A stretch of 64,000 nt of DNA, from NCBI RefSeq assembly GCF_036924645.1, contig NZ_JAZHRX010000001.1:4553501-4617500 (forward strand), read 5' to 3'. Under the pieces are notes generated by a model. It did no database searches and was not told where the DNA came from. It saw nothing but the letters and a program-made list of their open reading frames with translations. The stretch comes from Bradyrhizobium sp. AZCC 2176 (GTDB lineage: Bacteria > Pseudomonadota > Alphaproteobacteria > Rhizobiales > Xanthobacteraceae). The position numbers and the translations under genes are program-made. This document shows positions 1-9,290 of this stretch, piece by piece (within the stretch, counting starts at the first letter, position 1; each line of letters begins with the position of its first letter).

Positions 1-448
1 TGCCGTTGGGATCGGTGATCAGGCGGTAGCTCCAGGGCAGGCTCGCGACGATGACCACCGCGAGTGCGATCAGGCCGATGGCGCGGTCGACGAAGATGGA
101 ATAGGTCGCAGCCCGCCAGCCGTGACCGCTGCGAGCCACCAGCCACAGCCTGACCGCATCGCCGCCGATTGAGGACGGCAACGTCTGGTTGAAGAAGGTT
201 CCGATCACGTTGAAGCGCATCGCCTGCCGGATCGGCAGCGGCGCGCCGCACTCCGCGCTGATCTCGCGCCATCGCAGCACGCCGATGAATATCTGCAGGA
301 AGGTCACGGCAATCGCCGCGCCGATCCAGCCCAGGCTGGAAACGTCGATGCGGGCGACGAGGTCGGCAAGATCGACCTTGCGCAGCGAGAAATACAAAAG
401 CGCCGCCGAGACCAGTATCTTCAACGTCGAAAGCAGGATACGGCGCAT
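1..448 (-). CDS. UPF0104 / lysylphosphatidylglycerol synthase-like membrane protein (partial, 3' end outside window)
   Basis: The reverse strand is open from an ATG at 448 to the window edge, giving about 149 residues of the N-terminal part. The product begins MRRILLSTLKILVSAALLYF and continues with further hydrophobic helices and a segment reading NVIGTFFNQTLPSSIGGDA, a pattern typical of the flippase-like MprF/UPF0104 membrane fold. Such proteins act in the inner membrane, often near surface polysaccharide or lipid genes. The neighbour on the other strand is a GDP-mannose enzyme, which suits an envelope role, but the substrate cannot be read from sequence. A second member of the family lies at 51444-52499. 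Confidence 0.75.
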   Translation of the reverse strand, partial: MRRILLSTLKILVSAALLYFSLRKVDLADLVARIDVSSLGWIGAAIAVTFLQIFIGVLRWREISAECGAPLPIRQAMRFNVIGTFFNQTLPSSIGGDAVRLWLVARSGHGWRAATYSIFVDRAIGLIALAVVIVASLPWSYRLITDPNG

Positions 449-675
449 CTCGCCCGTGCTGGGTTTGAGAAGGGGGGTGCAAAAAACGATGCAATTCGGC
501 GCCTTGGTATGGTTTTCGGGCCGATCTGGCAATAGCGGGGACGCTAGGTGTTGCGGCGACCTCGGCAACGCGGGTAAAGAGGGCCGGACAGACATTTCAG
601 CCTTTGAGCGGTACCGAGGACGGGCTTGCCGATTTGTCGCCTGGTATTGTGACTACTAAAGGATTTGAGAGGCCG

Positions 676-2088
676 ATGAACCGACGAATTATCCCCCTGA
701 TCATGTGCGGCGGCGCGGGAACGCGGCTGTGGCCGGCCTCGCGCGAGGTTCACCCCAAGCAGTTCCTGTCCCTGTTCGGGGCGCGTTCGACGTTCCAGGA
801 CACGCTGTTGCGGGTTTCCGATGCTGGTCTGTTCGAACGGCCCGTCATCATCACCAACAACGCCTATCGCTTCATGGTGCTCGAGCAACTGGCGGAGATC
901 GGGCTCGAGGCCGACGTGCTGCTCGAGCCGATGCGGCGCGATTCCGGTCCCGCGATCGCGGCCGGCGCCGCGTTTGCCGAAACGCGCGACAAGGATGCGA
1001 TCGTGCTGGCGCTCGCCGCCGATCACGTGGTTTCCGACACGCCTGCGTTCCTCGCCGCCTGCCGCGAGGGGCTGGCTGCGGCGGAAGCCGGGCACATCGT
1101 GACGTTTGGCGTGCAGCCCGAACGCGCCGCCACCGAATATGGCTACATCAATCCCGGCGAGGTTATTTCGGGCAAGGTCCGCGCGGTCGCGAAGTTTGTC
1201 GAGAAGCCGGATCCGGCAACGGCTGCGGGTTATGTCGAGGCCGGCTATCTCTGGAACAGCGGCAACTTCATGTTCCGCGCCGCCGTGTTGTCGGATGAAT
1301 ATCGCAAGGTCGATGCGGATAGCGTCCAGGCCGTGACCGATGCGGTGGCCAAGGCGGGCGCCGACCTCGGTTTCGTCAAGCTCGACGAGGCGGCGTTCGG
1401 ATCGGCGAAGTCGATCTCGATCGATTATGCTGTGATGGAAAAGACCGCGCGCGCCGCCGTCGTGCCGGTCGCGTGCGGCTGGTCCGATGTCGGCTCCTGG
1501 CATGCGGTGTGGGAATTGTCCGGCAAGGATGGCGAGGGCAACGCGGCGCGCGGAACCGCGGTGTTCGAGAATTCCCGCAATTGCAACGTATCGACCGACC
1601 GCGCGCTGGTCGCGCTCGAAGGCGTCGACGACCTCGTGGTGGTCGCCACCCAGGACGCCGTGCTGGTCTCCAGGCAGGAGGACGCCAACGGGCTGAAGCG
1701 GCTGGTCGCGAAGCTGAAGACGGTCGCCCCGCAGGTGACGGAAGATCACATCAGGGTGCACCGGCCCTGGGGGTCCTATCAGTCGGTCGACAATGGCGAC
1801 CGTCATCAGGTCAAGCGCATCATCGTCAAGCCGGGCGGGCGGCTGTCGCTGCAGAAGCACCATCACCGCGCCGAGCACTGGATCGTGGTGCGGGGAACGG
1901 CGCAGGTCACCGTCAACGAGCTGGTCAAGACCGTGCACGAGAACGAATCGATCTATATCCCGATCGGCGCGGTGCACCGGCTGGAGAATCCCGGCAAGAT
2001 CCAGCTCGAACTGATCGAGGTCCAGACCGGCAGCTATTTCGGCGAGGATGACATCATCCGCATCGAGGACGACTACAAGCGCAGTTGA
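676..2088 (+). CDS. manC: Bifunctional mannose-1-phosphate guanylyltransferase / mannose-6-phosphate isomerase
   Basis: A protein of 470 residues that makes GDP-mannose for polysaccharides. The N-terminal nucleotidyltransferase signature is IIPLIMCGGAGTRLWPAS, followed by HPKQF; FVEKP lies near residue 170. The C-terminal third is a cupin-type isomerase domain with RPWGSYQSVD, a KPGGRLSLQKHHHR metal-binding stretch and EHWIVV. Length and domain order match the type II PMI family (ManC, XanB, AlgA). The ATG at 676 is chosen because an AGGATTTGAGAGG stretch precedes it and homology-like sequence begins there; a TTG 72 bases upstream is also in frame. It is divergent from the UPF0104 gene. Confidence 0.93.
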   Translation: MNRRIIPLIMCGGAGTRLWPASREVHPKQFLSLFGARSTFQDTLLRVSDAGLFERPVIITNNAYRFMVLEQLAEIGLEADVLLEPMRRDSGPAIAAGAAFAETRDKDAIVLALAADHVVSDTPAFLAACREGLAAAEAGHIVTFGVQPERAATEYGYINPGEVISGKVRAVAKFVEKPDPATAAGYVEAGYLWNSGNFMFRAAVLSDEYRKVDADSVQAVTDAVAKAGADLGFVKLDEAAFGSAKSISIDYAVMEKTARAAVVPVACGWSDVGSWHAVWELSGKDGEGNAARGTAVFENSRNCNVSTDRALVALEGVDDLVVVATQDAVLVSRQEDANGLKRLVAKLKTVAPQVTEDHIRVHRPWGSYQSVDNGDRHQVKRIIVKPGGRLSLQKHHHRAEHWIVVRGTAQVTVNELVKTVHENESIYIPIGAVHRLENPGKIQLELIEVQTGSYFGEDDIIRIEDDYKRS

Positions 2089-2240
2089 GCGAACCGTGGT
2101 TTTACCGCCCCCGGCGGCTGTAATTCTTTGAATCAAAACGTGTCCGGAAACGGTCAATGACGTTCGCCACATCTGTGACGGCGTGCTAGAGAACCACCGG
2201 GGACGTTACCGGCGCAGAGTCTGCTTGGGGTCGACAAATC

Positions 2241-3257
2241 ATGAGTTTCAAAGTGTCCGCATCTGACGCGAAGAGCGATGCACCACGCGGCTTGCGCGTC
2301 GGGGTGGTCGGCGCGGGCGTGATGGGCAGCAACCATGCCCGCGTGCTGGCCGGTCTGCCTGGGGTGACGCTGGTCGGCATCGTCGATCCGTTGCCGGAAC
2401 ACCGCGCGCGCGCCACCGCGCTCGCCGGCTGCCGCGCGTTCGCTACCCTCGAAGAGATCTTCGACGAAGGCGTCGACGCCATCACGATCGCGGCGCCGAC
2501 CCATCTCCATCACGAGATTGCGCTGGCCTGCATCGCGCGCAACATCCACCTCCTGGTCGAGAAGCCGGTCGCCTCGACGGTGGAGGAGGGGCAGGACATC
2601 GTCAACGCCGCGCGCAGCGCCGGCGTGACGCTGATGGTCGGCCATGTCGAGCGCTTCAATCCGGCGGTCGCCGCGATCAAGCAGGCGATCTCGGGCGAGG
2701 ATATTCTTTCGATCGGCATCACCCGCGTCGGGCCTTTCCCGCCGCGGATGTCCAATGTCGGCGTCGTGATCGATCTGGCCGTGCACGATATCGACCTGAT
2801 CCGCTGGTTCACCGAGTCCGACATCGTCGAGGTGCAGCCGCAGCTTTCCAGCGCGGTCGCCGAGCGCGAAGATATCGCGCTCTTGCAGTTCCGGACCGCC
2901 TCGGGCGTACTTGCCCACATCAACACCAACTGGCTGACGCCGTTCAAGGCGCGCAGCGTCACGGTCGCGACGCGCGGCAAATATGTGATGGGCGATCTCC
3001 TGACGCGGCAGGTGACCGAGTGCTTCGGCTTCAAGCCCGACGGCAGCTATTCGATGCGGCATCTGCCGGTCGGCCATGACGAACCGCTGCGTGCCGAACT
3101 GATCGCCTTCCTCGATGCCGTTCGGACCGGCAATGTGCCGGCGGTTTCCGGCGACGAGGGTGTCGCCAGTCTCGAAATCGCGATCCGCTGTCTCGAGCAG
3201 CCCGCCAAGCCCGCGGCGTCGGCCGCGCGCAAGGGCCCGCGCCGCATCGCCGGCTGA
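2241..3257 (+). CDS. gnnA: Gfo/Idh/MocA-family sugar oxidoreductase, candidate UDP-GlcNAc 3-dehydrogenase (GnnA-like)
   Basis: A protein of 338 residues with an N-terminal Rossmann motif (GVVGAGVMGSNHARVL), the family EKPVA motif near residue 113 and a VHDIDLI helix carrying the usual catalytic histidine. It is followed 32 bases later by a DegT-type aminotransferase. In Acidithiobacillus and rhizobia such a pair (GnnA/GnnB) oxidises and then aminates C3 of UDP-GlcNAc so that lipid A is built on 2,3-diaminoglucose; Bradyrhizobium lipid A is known to have that backbone. The family is certain; the exact substrate is inferred from pairing and taxon. A WbpB-like role in O-antigen sugar synthesis is the main alternative. 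Confidence 0.7.
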   Translation: MSFKVSASDAKSDAPRGLRVGVVGAGVMGSNHARVLAGLPGVTLVGIVDPLPEHRARATALAGCRAFATLEEIFDEGVDAITIAAPTHLHHEIALACIARNIHLLVEKPVASTVEEGQDIVNAARSAGVTLMVGHVERFNPAVAAIKQAISGEDILSIGITRVGPFPPRMSNVGVVIDLAVHDIDLIRWFTESDIVEVQPQLSSAVAEREDIALLQFRTASGVLAHINTNWLTPFKARSVTVATRGKYVMGDLLTRQVTECFGFKPDGSYSMRHLPVGHDEPLRAELIAFLDAVRTGNVPAVSGDEGVASLEIAIRCLEQPAKPAASAARKGPRRIAG

Positions 3258-3289
3258 ACTCTCTCAAAGTCCGATCCCAGCAAGGCCAC

Positions 3290-4441
3290 ATGAACCAGCA
3301 CATGCGTCCAGAACCCGTTCCCTTCTATGACCTCGCCTCGCAGCGCCGGCGGCTCGGCACATCGATTGATGAGGCGATCTCGCGTGTGACGAGCCATTGC
3401 CTCTTCATCAATGGTCCGGAAGTTGCCGTCCTGGAGAAGGCCTTGGCGGATTTCTGCGGCGCCAAGCATGTCGTGAGCTGCGCGAGCGGCACCGACGCGC
3501 TTCTGATGGTTTTGATGGCCAGGGAAGTCGGCCCGGGAGACGCCGTCCTGTGTCCATCGTTCACGTTCTGCGCAACCGGCGAAGCCGTGGCGCTGACCGG
3601 CGCGACGCCGGTATTCGTCGATGTCGACGCAGCAACCTACAACATGGATGCCGGTTCGCTCCGGCGTGGCATCGCGACGGCGAGGCAGCGCGGCTTGAAG
3701 CCCCGAGCCGTGATCCCCGTCGACCTGTTCGGCCAAAGCGCCGACCACGATGCGATCGCCGAGGTCGCGCAGGCCGAGGGCCTGTTCGTGCTCGATGACG
3801 CCGCGCAGGGTTTTGGCGCGAGCTACAAGGGCCGCCGGATCGGCGCTTTGGGACTTGCGACCGCGACCAGCTTCTTCCCGACAAAACCGCTCGGCTGTTT
3901 CGGCGATGGCGGCGCCATCTTTACCGATGATGACAAACTTGCCGAGACGCTGCGCAGCATCCGCGTTCACGGCCAGGGCTCAGACAAGTACGACAATGTG
4001 CGCCTTGGCTTGACCGGACGTCTCGATACCATGCAGGCGGCGGTCCTGATCGAGAAGTTGAAGATTTTCGAGGACGAGATCGCGGCGCGCAACCGCTTCG
4101 CGGAGCGCTATTCGCGCGGTCTCGGCAACCTCGTGACGGTGCCGCGGTTGGCTGCCGGATGCACCTCGATTTGGGCGCAGTACACCATCCGCCTGCCCAG
4201 GGGGACCGATCGCGATGGTTTCGCGGCAGCGCTGAAGGCGCAGGGCATTCCGACGATGGTCTACTACACGAAATCGATGCATCAGCAGACCGCGTACAAG
4301 AATTTCCCGGTGGCGGATGGCGGGCTGCCGGTGAGCGAAAAGCTCTCGGAAGATGTCGTCAGCCTGCCTATTCACGCCTATCTCGACGAGGCGACGCAGG
4401 ATCGCGTCATCGAGGCGGTGCGCGGCGTGCTCTCTTCCTGA
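3290..4441 (+). CDS. gnnB: DegT/DnrJ/EryC1/StrS aminotransferase, candidate GnnB
   Basis: A PLP-dependent sugar aminotransferase of 383 residues. Visible family marks are PFYDLASQRRRLG at the N-terminus, SGTDALLM, the VIPVDLFGQSAD segment, LDDAAQGFGA (the aspartate that contacts the PLP ring nitrogen) and SFFPTKPLGCFGDGGA, whose lysine forms the Schiff base. The start ATG at 3290 has AAGG seven bases upstream. It is probably co-transcribed with the oxidoreductase before it and with murJ after it (36-base gap). The likely reaction is glutamate-dependent amination of a 3-keto-UDP-GlcNAc; the substrate is inferred from context, not shown by sequence. Confidence 0.78.
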   Translation: MNQHMRPEPVPFYDLASQRRRLGTSIDEAISRVTSHCLFINGPEVAVLEKALADFCGAKHVVSCASGTDALLMVLMAREVGPGDAVLCPSFTFCATGEAVALTGATPVFVDVDAATYNMDAGSLRRGIATARQRGLKPRAVIPVDLFGQSADHDAIAEVAQAEGLFVLDDAAQGFGASYKGRRIGALGLATATSFFPTKPLGCFGDGGAIFTDDDKLAETLRSIRVHGQGSDKYDNVRLGLTGRLDTMQAAVLIEKLKIFEDEIAARNRFAERYSRGLGNLVTVPRLAAGCTSIWAQYTIRLPRGTDRDGFAAALKAQGIPTMVYYTKSMHQQTAYKNFPVADGGLPVSEKLSEDVVSLPIHAYLDEATQDRVIEAVRGVLSS

Positions 4442-4477
4442 TTTCACGGTTTGGCGAATATGCGCTAGAAGCGGCGC

Positions 4478-6028
4478 ATGCTCGGACGCATCTTCACTGT
4501 CGGCGGTTACACGCTGCTCTCGCGGCTGACCGGATTTGCGCGCGATATCATGCTCGCCGCCATTCTGGGCGCCGGGCCCGTCGCGGATGCGTTTTTCGTG
4601 GCGCTGCGGCTGCCCAATCATTTTCGCGCGATCTTCGCCGAGGGCGCCTTCAACGCCGCCTTCGTGCCGGCCTATGCGCAACTGAACGGCAAGGGCGAAG
4701 CGTCGGCAAAACTGTTCGCCAACCGCATCTTCACACTGCTGTTTGCCGCCCAGGTGATTCTGCTCGTCGCGGCCTGGGTGTTCATGCCGGAGGTGATCGC
4801 CATCCTCGCGCCGGGGTTCAAGGATGACCCGGCGCGCGGCGAACTCGCGATTTCGCTGACGCGGATCACGTTTCCGTATTTGCTGCTGATCACGCTGGTA
4901 ACGCTCTACGGCGGCATGCTCAACGTGATGCATCGCTTCGCAAGTGCTGCCGCCGCGCCGATCTTTCTCAATTTATCGATGATGGCGACGCTGGCGCTCG
5001 CCGCGTTCTTTCCGGGCGCGGGCTACGCCGCCGCGTGGGGCGTATTGATCGCCGGCATCCTCGAATTCCTGCTGCTGGCAGGCGATGCGGCAAGGACCGG
5101 CATCCTGCCCAAATTCGCGGTGTTCAAGCTCGACGAAGACGTTCGCGCGTTCTTTCGGGCGCTCGGGCCTGCGACCATCGGCTCGATGGGAACCCAGATC
5201 GCGTTGTTCGCCGATACCATCATCGCGACCTTTCTGCCGGCGGGCGCGCTTTCGGCGCTGTATTATGCCGACCGTCTCAACCAGTTGCCGATCGGCGTGA
5301 TCGGGATCGCGATCGGCACCGTGCTGTTGCCGGAAATGTCGCGGCGCCTCACCGCGAATGATGTCACCGGCGCATCCGCCGCGCAGCGGCGCGCGTTCGA
5401 ATTCTCGCTGCTGTTTTCGGTGCCGTTCGTCGCCGCCTTCCTCACCGTGCCTGACGTCATCATGCGCGCGATGTTTGCGCGCGGCGCGTTCTCGAAGGCG
5501 GATGCGGCGGCCGCGGGCGCCACGCTGGCCGCTTATGCGATCGGACTGATTCCGTTCGTGACCATCCGCAGCGCGGTGGCAACCTTCTATGCGCGTCACG
5601 ATACCGCAACGCCGGTCAAGGCGGCGCTGACCGGCGTTGTCGTCAACGTGGCGCTGAAGGTCGCGTTGATGGGCGCGCTGGCGCAGATCGGCCTGGCGCT
5701 CGCCACCGCCATCGGGGCCTGGGTCAATCTTTTGCTGGTGCTCTTCTTCGCGGTGCGGGCAGGTTACCTCGAGTTCGACCGCGCCTGGATGACATCGCTC
5801 GCCAAGTTCGCGGCGGCCGGTGTGCTGCTCGCCGCCGCGCTTTGGGCCACGGCGCGATTCGCCAGCTTCTATTTCGCGCAAATGCACACGTTCCGGGACG
5901 AGACCGCGTTGTTGCTGCTGATTGTGGCTGGTGCCTTCGTGTATGGGGTCTTGATCTTGCTGCTGTTTGGCAGGGGATGGATATTCTCGCTGGTGCGCGA
6001 TCGAACATCCGTCCGTAACCAATTGTAA
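4478..6028 (+). CDS. murJ: Lipid II flippase MurJ (MviN)
   Basis: A polytopic inner-membrane protein of 516 residues, the usual MurJ length, with about 14 hydrophobic helices. The N-terminus carries the family signature LSRLTGFARDIMLAAILG and the following ADAFFVALRLPNHFRAIFAE with GAFNAAFVPAY. MurJ moves lipid II across the inner membrane for peptidoglycan assembly. It sits 36 bases after the DegT aminotransferase and on the same strand, so the three genes form an envelope-biogenesis cluster. No hairpin terminator follows immediately; a weak one is seen at 6148-6176. Confidence 0.95.
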   Translation: MLGRIFTVGGYTLLSRLTGFARDIMLAAILGAGPVADAFFVALRLPNHFRAIFAEGAFNAAFVPAYAQLNGKGEASAKLFANRIFTLLFAAQVILLVAAWVFMPEVIAILAPGFKDDPARGELAISLTRITFPYLLLITLVTLYGGMLNVMHRFASAAAAPIFLNLSMMATLALAAFFPGAGYAAAWGVLIAGILEFLLLAGDAARTGILPKFAVFKLDEDVRAFFRALGPATIGSMGTQIALFADTIIATFLPAGALSALYYADRLNQLPIGVIGIAIGTVLLPEMSRRLTANDVTGASAAQRRAFEFSLLFSVPFVAAFLTVPDVIMRAMFARGAFSKADAAAAGATLAAYAIGLIPFVTIRSAVATFYARHDTATPVKAALTGVVVNVALKVALMGALAQIGLALATAIGAWVNLLLVLFFAVRAGYLEFDRAWMTSLAKFAAAGVLLAAALWATARFASFYFAQMHTFRDETALLLLIVAGAFVYGVLILLLFGRGWIFSLVRDRTSVRNQL

Positions 6029-6147
6029 ATTAAAATAAATTCGTAAAGCGCGCGTTGTGGGTGTATTCGTGTCGGCCTGAACTACACCACCAGCGTCCGG
6101 TGATCGCGAAGTATTGATGTCGGCGTTATCTTTTCTCCGTAAAAATT

Positions 6148-6176
6148 AAAGCCCTGGCATCGCCCGCGGCTTTTTT
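6148..6176 (+). terminator. Possible Rho-independent terminator after murJ
   Basis: AAAGCC (6148-6153) can pair with GGCTTT (6168-6173), followed by more T residues. The loop is long (14 bases) but has a possible GG/CC inner pair. It is 120 bases after the murJ stop. Confidence 0.4.
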
Positions 6177-6293
6177 GTTGTGCAAGCGCGAAAAGGATTG
6201 CGCTGCGTGGCGATCCCGTCGCACCCGCGCTGTGTCTAGTCGGGCGAAGGCGGTTTGCGCTGACGCGCGAACCACTGCAATATGGAACACTTC

Positions 6294-6349
6294 TAGAGCA
6301 TGACCCGGAAAAGTGGGTACCGGTTTTCCGAAAGGGCCATGCTCAAACA
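6294..6349. repeat. Dispersed palindromic repeat, GAGCATGA family, copy 1
   Basis: The element begins TAGAGCATGACCCGGAAAAG, has the inner GTGGGTACCGGTTTTCC block and closes with GGCCATGCTC, so its ends are inverted. Related copies lie at 9291, 19700 and 36238, always between genes. Confidence 0.75.
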
Positions 6350-6412
6350 AAAAGATGGGGCGGATGACGGCTCGAAGAGGCGTCATCGTGCTCCAGGATA
6401 GTTGGAGATACG

Positions 6413-8722
6413 ATGGCAGCTCCCATCAAGTTCGGCGTCGGTCAAAGCGTGCTTCGCAAGGAAGACGACGCGCTCATTCGCGGCAAGGGCCGCTATACCG
6501 ACGACCATTCGCCACAGGCTGCGATGCACGCGCTGATGCTGCGCTCGCCGCATGCGCACGCGAAATTCACCCTCAACGTCACCAAGGCCCGCGGGATGCC
6601 GGGCGTGTCGTTGATTCTGACCGCGGCCGAGGTCGGCGATCTCGGCGATCTGCCGTGCCTGTTCAACCTGGAAACCGATCCGTTCACCGGCCCGCCATAC
6701 CCGATCCTTGCCAAGGACGAGGTGCGCCATGTCGGCGACGCCGTCGCCTTCGTGGTCGCCGATACCATCGACCAGGCGCGCGACGCGATCGAGGCGATCG
6801 ACGTCAAATGGACGCCACTGCCGGCGGTTGTCGGCGTCGTCAACGCCGTCAAGCAGGGCGCGCCGCAGGTCTGGCCCGACAAGCCCGGCAATGTGCTGTT
6901 CGACGTGTCGATCGGTGACAAGAAGGCGGCTGAGGCCGCCTTTGCCAAGGCGCATGCGATTGCCGAGATATCGATCGTCAACCCGCGCGTCATCACCAAC
7001 TTCATGGAAACGCGCGCAGCGGTCGCCGAATACGATGCCAAGCGCGATCACCTGACGCTGACCATCGGTAGCCAGGGCAGCCATCGCCTGCGCGAAATCC
7101 TGTGCGGCATGGTGCTGAAGATGCCGATGGAAAAGATGCGGGTGATCTGTCCCGACGTCGGCGGTGGCTTCGGCACCAAGCTGTTTCCCTATCGCGAATA
7201 CGCCCTGATTTCAGTTGCCGCGCGAAAACTGCGCAAGACCATCAAATGGACCGCCGATCGCTCCGATCATTTCATGGGCGACGCGCAGGGCCGCGACAAC
7301 GTCACGACCGCGAAGATGGCGTTGGCCGAGGACGGCAAGTTCTTAGGCATGGACGTCGATCTGATGGGCGACATGGGCGCCTATCTCTCGACCTTCGGGC
7401 CCTACATTCCGCATGGCGGCGCCGGCATGCTGCCCGGGCTCTATGACATCCAGGCGTTCCACTGCCGCGTCCGCACCGTGTTCACCAATACCGTGCCGGT
7501 CGATGCCTATCGTGGCGCCGGGCGCCCCGAAGCGGCCTATGTGATCGAACGTCTGGTCGATGCGGCCGCGCGAAAGCTCGGGATGACGCCGGATGCGATC
7601 CGGCGCAAGAACTTCATTCCGCCGAAGGCGATGCCCTACAAGACCGCGACCGGAAAGGTCTACGATTCCGGCGACTTCACCGCGCATATGAAGCGCGCGA
7701 TGGAAGTCGCGAACTGGAAGGAGTTTCCCAAGCGTGCCAAGGCGGCGAAGAAGCAAGGTCTCGTGCGCGGCATCGGCATGTCCTGCTATGTCGAGATCTG
7801 CGGCACGATGGGTGAGGAGACCGCTAACGTCGCGCTCGATCCCAACGGCGACATCAACATCCTGATCGGCACGCAGTCGAGCGGGCAGGGCCACCAGACC
7901 GCCTATGCGCAGCTCGTTGCCGAGCAGTTCGGCGTGCCGCCGGAGCGTGTTCATGTCTTGCAGGGCGACACCGACAAGATCGCCACCGGGCTCGGCACCG
8001 GCGGCTCGGCGTCGATCCCGACCGGCGGCGTCAGCGTCGAGCGCGCCACCCGTGATCTCGGCGGCAAGCTGAAGGAGATCGCGGCCGAAGCGCTGGAAAC
8101 CAGCGCAGGCGACCTCGAGATCAGCAATGGCGTGGTGCGCATCGCCGGCACCGATCGCTCGATCAGCTTTGCTGACCTCGCGAAACGCCCGGGCGTCGAT
8201 CCCTCGAAACTGAATGCGAGCGCAACCTTCGCGCAGGCCGACGGCACCTACCCGAACGGCACGCATCTCGCCGAAGTCGAGATCGATCCCGCCACCGGCA
8301 TCATCAAGATCGTCAACTATGTCATCGTCGACGATTTCGGTGTGACCCTCAATCCATTGCTGCTCGCCGGTCAGGTGCATGGCGGGGCGATGCAGGGCAT
8401 CGGTCAGGCCTTGATGGAGCAGGCGGTCTATAGCGCAACCGACGGCCAACTCGTTACCGGCACCTTCATGGATTATGCGGTGCCGCGGGCTTCCGACGGT
8501 CCATCATTCCACTTCGAGACGCACAATGTGCCGTGCACGACCAATCCGCTCGGCGTCAAGGGGGCGGGCGAGGCGGGTGCGATCGGCTCCTGTCCCGCGG
8601 TAGTCAACGCGATCATCGAGGGCCTGTGGCGTGAGTACCAGATCGATCACGTCGACATGCCGGCCACCGCCGAACGGGTCTGGATCGCGATCCGCGAGGC
8701 ACAGAAGCGGCATAATCTCTGA
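6413..8722 (+). CDS. Xanthine dehydrogenase-family molybdopterin-binding large subunit, CoxL form II type
   Basis: A protein of 769 residues of the molybdenum hydroxylase large-subunit family. It starts GVGQSVLRKEDDALIRGKGR, a usual start for CoxL/aldehyde oxidase subunits. The active-site loop at residues 365-371 reads AYRGAGR, the form II signature, rather than AYRCSFR of true CO dehydrogenase; the catalytic glutamate is visible in GVKGAGEAGAIG (Glu720). The enzyme should hydroxylate an aldehyde or heterocycle with Mo-pterin. Such enzymes normally need an FAD-binding medium and a [2Fe-2S] small subunit; neither gene is next to it here. The substrate cannot be predicted. Confidence 0.9.
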   Translation: MAAPIKFGVGQSVLRKEDDALIRGKGRYTDDHSPQAAMHALMLRSPHAHAKFTLNVTKARGMPGVSLILTAAEVGDLGDLPCLFNLETDPFTGPPYPILAKDEVRHVGDAVAFVVADTIDQARDAIEAIDVKWTPLPAVVGVVNAVKQGAPQVWPDKPGNVLFDVSIGDKKAAEAAFAKAHAIAEISIVNPRVITNFMETRAAVAEYDAKRDHLTLTIGSQGSHRLREILCGMVLKMPMEKMRVICPDVGGGFGTKLFPYREYALISVAARKLRKTIKWTADRSDHFMGDAQGRDNVTTAKMALAEDGKFLGMDVDLMGDMGAYLSTFGPYIPHGGAGMLPGLYDIQAFHCRVRTVFTNTVPVDAYRGAGRPEAAYVIERLVDAAARKLGMTPDAIRRKNFIPPKAMPYKTATGKVYDSGDFTAHMKRAMEVANWKEFPKRAKAAKKQGLVRGIGMSCYVEICGTMGEETANVALDPNGDINILIGTQSSGQGHQTAYAQLVAEQFGVPPERVHVLQGDTDKIATGLGTGGSASIPTGGVSVERATRDLGGKLKEIAAEALETSAGDLEISNGVVRIAGTDRSISFADLAKRPGVDPSKLNASATFAQADGTYPNGTHLAEVEIDPATGIIKIVNYVIVDDFGVTLNPLLLAGQVHGGAMQGIGQALMEQAVYSATDGQLVTGTFMDYAVPRASDGPSFHFETHNVPCTTNPLGVKGAGEAGAIGSCPAVVNAIIEGLWREYQIDHVDMPATAERVWIAIREAQKRHNL

Positions 8723-8828
8723 TATTTTGCCGCATGCGGAATGATGCGTCGCATGCGGTGTTTACAAACAGCCGGTCCGCACCACCTTTGGGGCCGGTAC
8801 AAACCCGAATTGAAGGGGGATTTAGCCA

Positions 8829-9275
8829 ATGAAGCGGATCGTCGTCGTCGCAGCTTTGCTTGCATTCAGTGCTGGTGCGGTCGTTGCACAGCAGGATCAG
8901 GTCAAGCGGACCCAGGCCATGATGAAGGACAATGGCAAGAACGCCGGCGCGTTGTCGGCGATGGTCAAGGGCGACAAGCCCTACGACCAGTCGACTGTCA
9001 ATGCCGCGCTGGCCCAGTTCGAAGACACCGCCAAGAACCTTCCGACGCTGTTCCCCGAGAGCATGAAAGGTCTTAGGCTGGAGGGTGATTACGATCCCTC
9101 GCCGAAAATCTGGGAAGACAAGGCCGGCTTCGAATCCCAAATCAAGAGCTTCGCCAAGGTCGTCGCCGATGCCCAAGGCAAGATCAAGAGTCTCGACACG
9201 CTAAAGGCGGAACTGCCCGTCATCGGCAAGCAGTGCGGTGGCTGCCACGAGACATTCCGGATCAAGAAGGGCTGA
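8829..9275 (+). CDS. Periplasmic cytochrome c' / c556 family protein
   Basis: A protein of 148 residues with a cleavable signal peptide (MKRIVVVAALLAFSAGAVVAQ) and a single C-terminal haem motif, CGGCHETFR. Haem attachment at the C-terminus of a four-helix body, followed by FRxKK, is the hallmark of the cytochrome c' / c556 fold. GAAGGGGG precedes the ATG. It lies 106 bases after the CoxL-like gene on the same strand and could be an electron acceptor or gas-binding protein; a link to the CoxL-like enzyme is only positional. Confidence 0.88.
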   Translation: MKRIVVVAALLAFSAGAVVAQQDQVKRTQAMMKDNGKNAGALSAMVKGDKPYDQSTVNAALAQFEDTAKNLPTLFPESMKGLRLEGDYDPSPKIWEDKAGFESQIKSFAKVVADAQGKIKSLDTLKAELPVIGKQCGGCHETFRIKKG

Positions 9276-9290
9276 TCGCATTCCAATTTC

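Larger units (their letters stand above)
6029..6412. other. Intergenic region: weak terminator, dispersed repeat, upstream region of the CoxL-like gene
   Basis: No convincing gene. The first 30 bases are A/T-rich. An AAAGCC...GGCTTTTTT hairpin lies at 6148-6176 and a dispersed GAGCATGA repeat at 6294-6349. A reverse-strand reading frame of 86 codons here is mostly a translation of the repeat and is not called. A GTTGGAG ribosome-binding stretch precedes the ATG at 6413. Confidence 0.6.

Noticed and set aside
6126..6386. 86-codon frame on the minus strand
   Set aside because: Most of its sequence (FEHGPFGKPVPTFPGHA) is a translation of the dispersed GAGCATGA repeat; no ribosome-binding site or domain.
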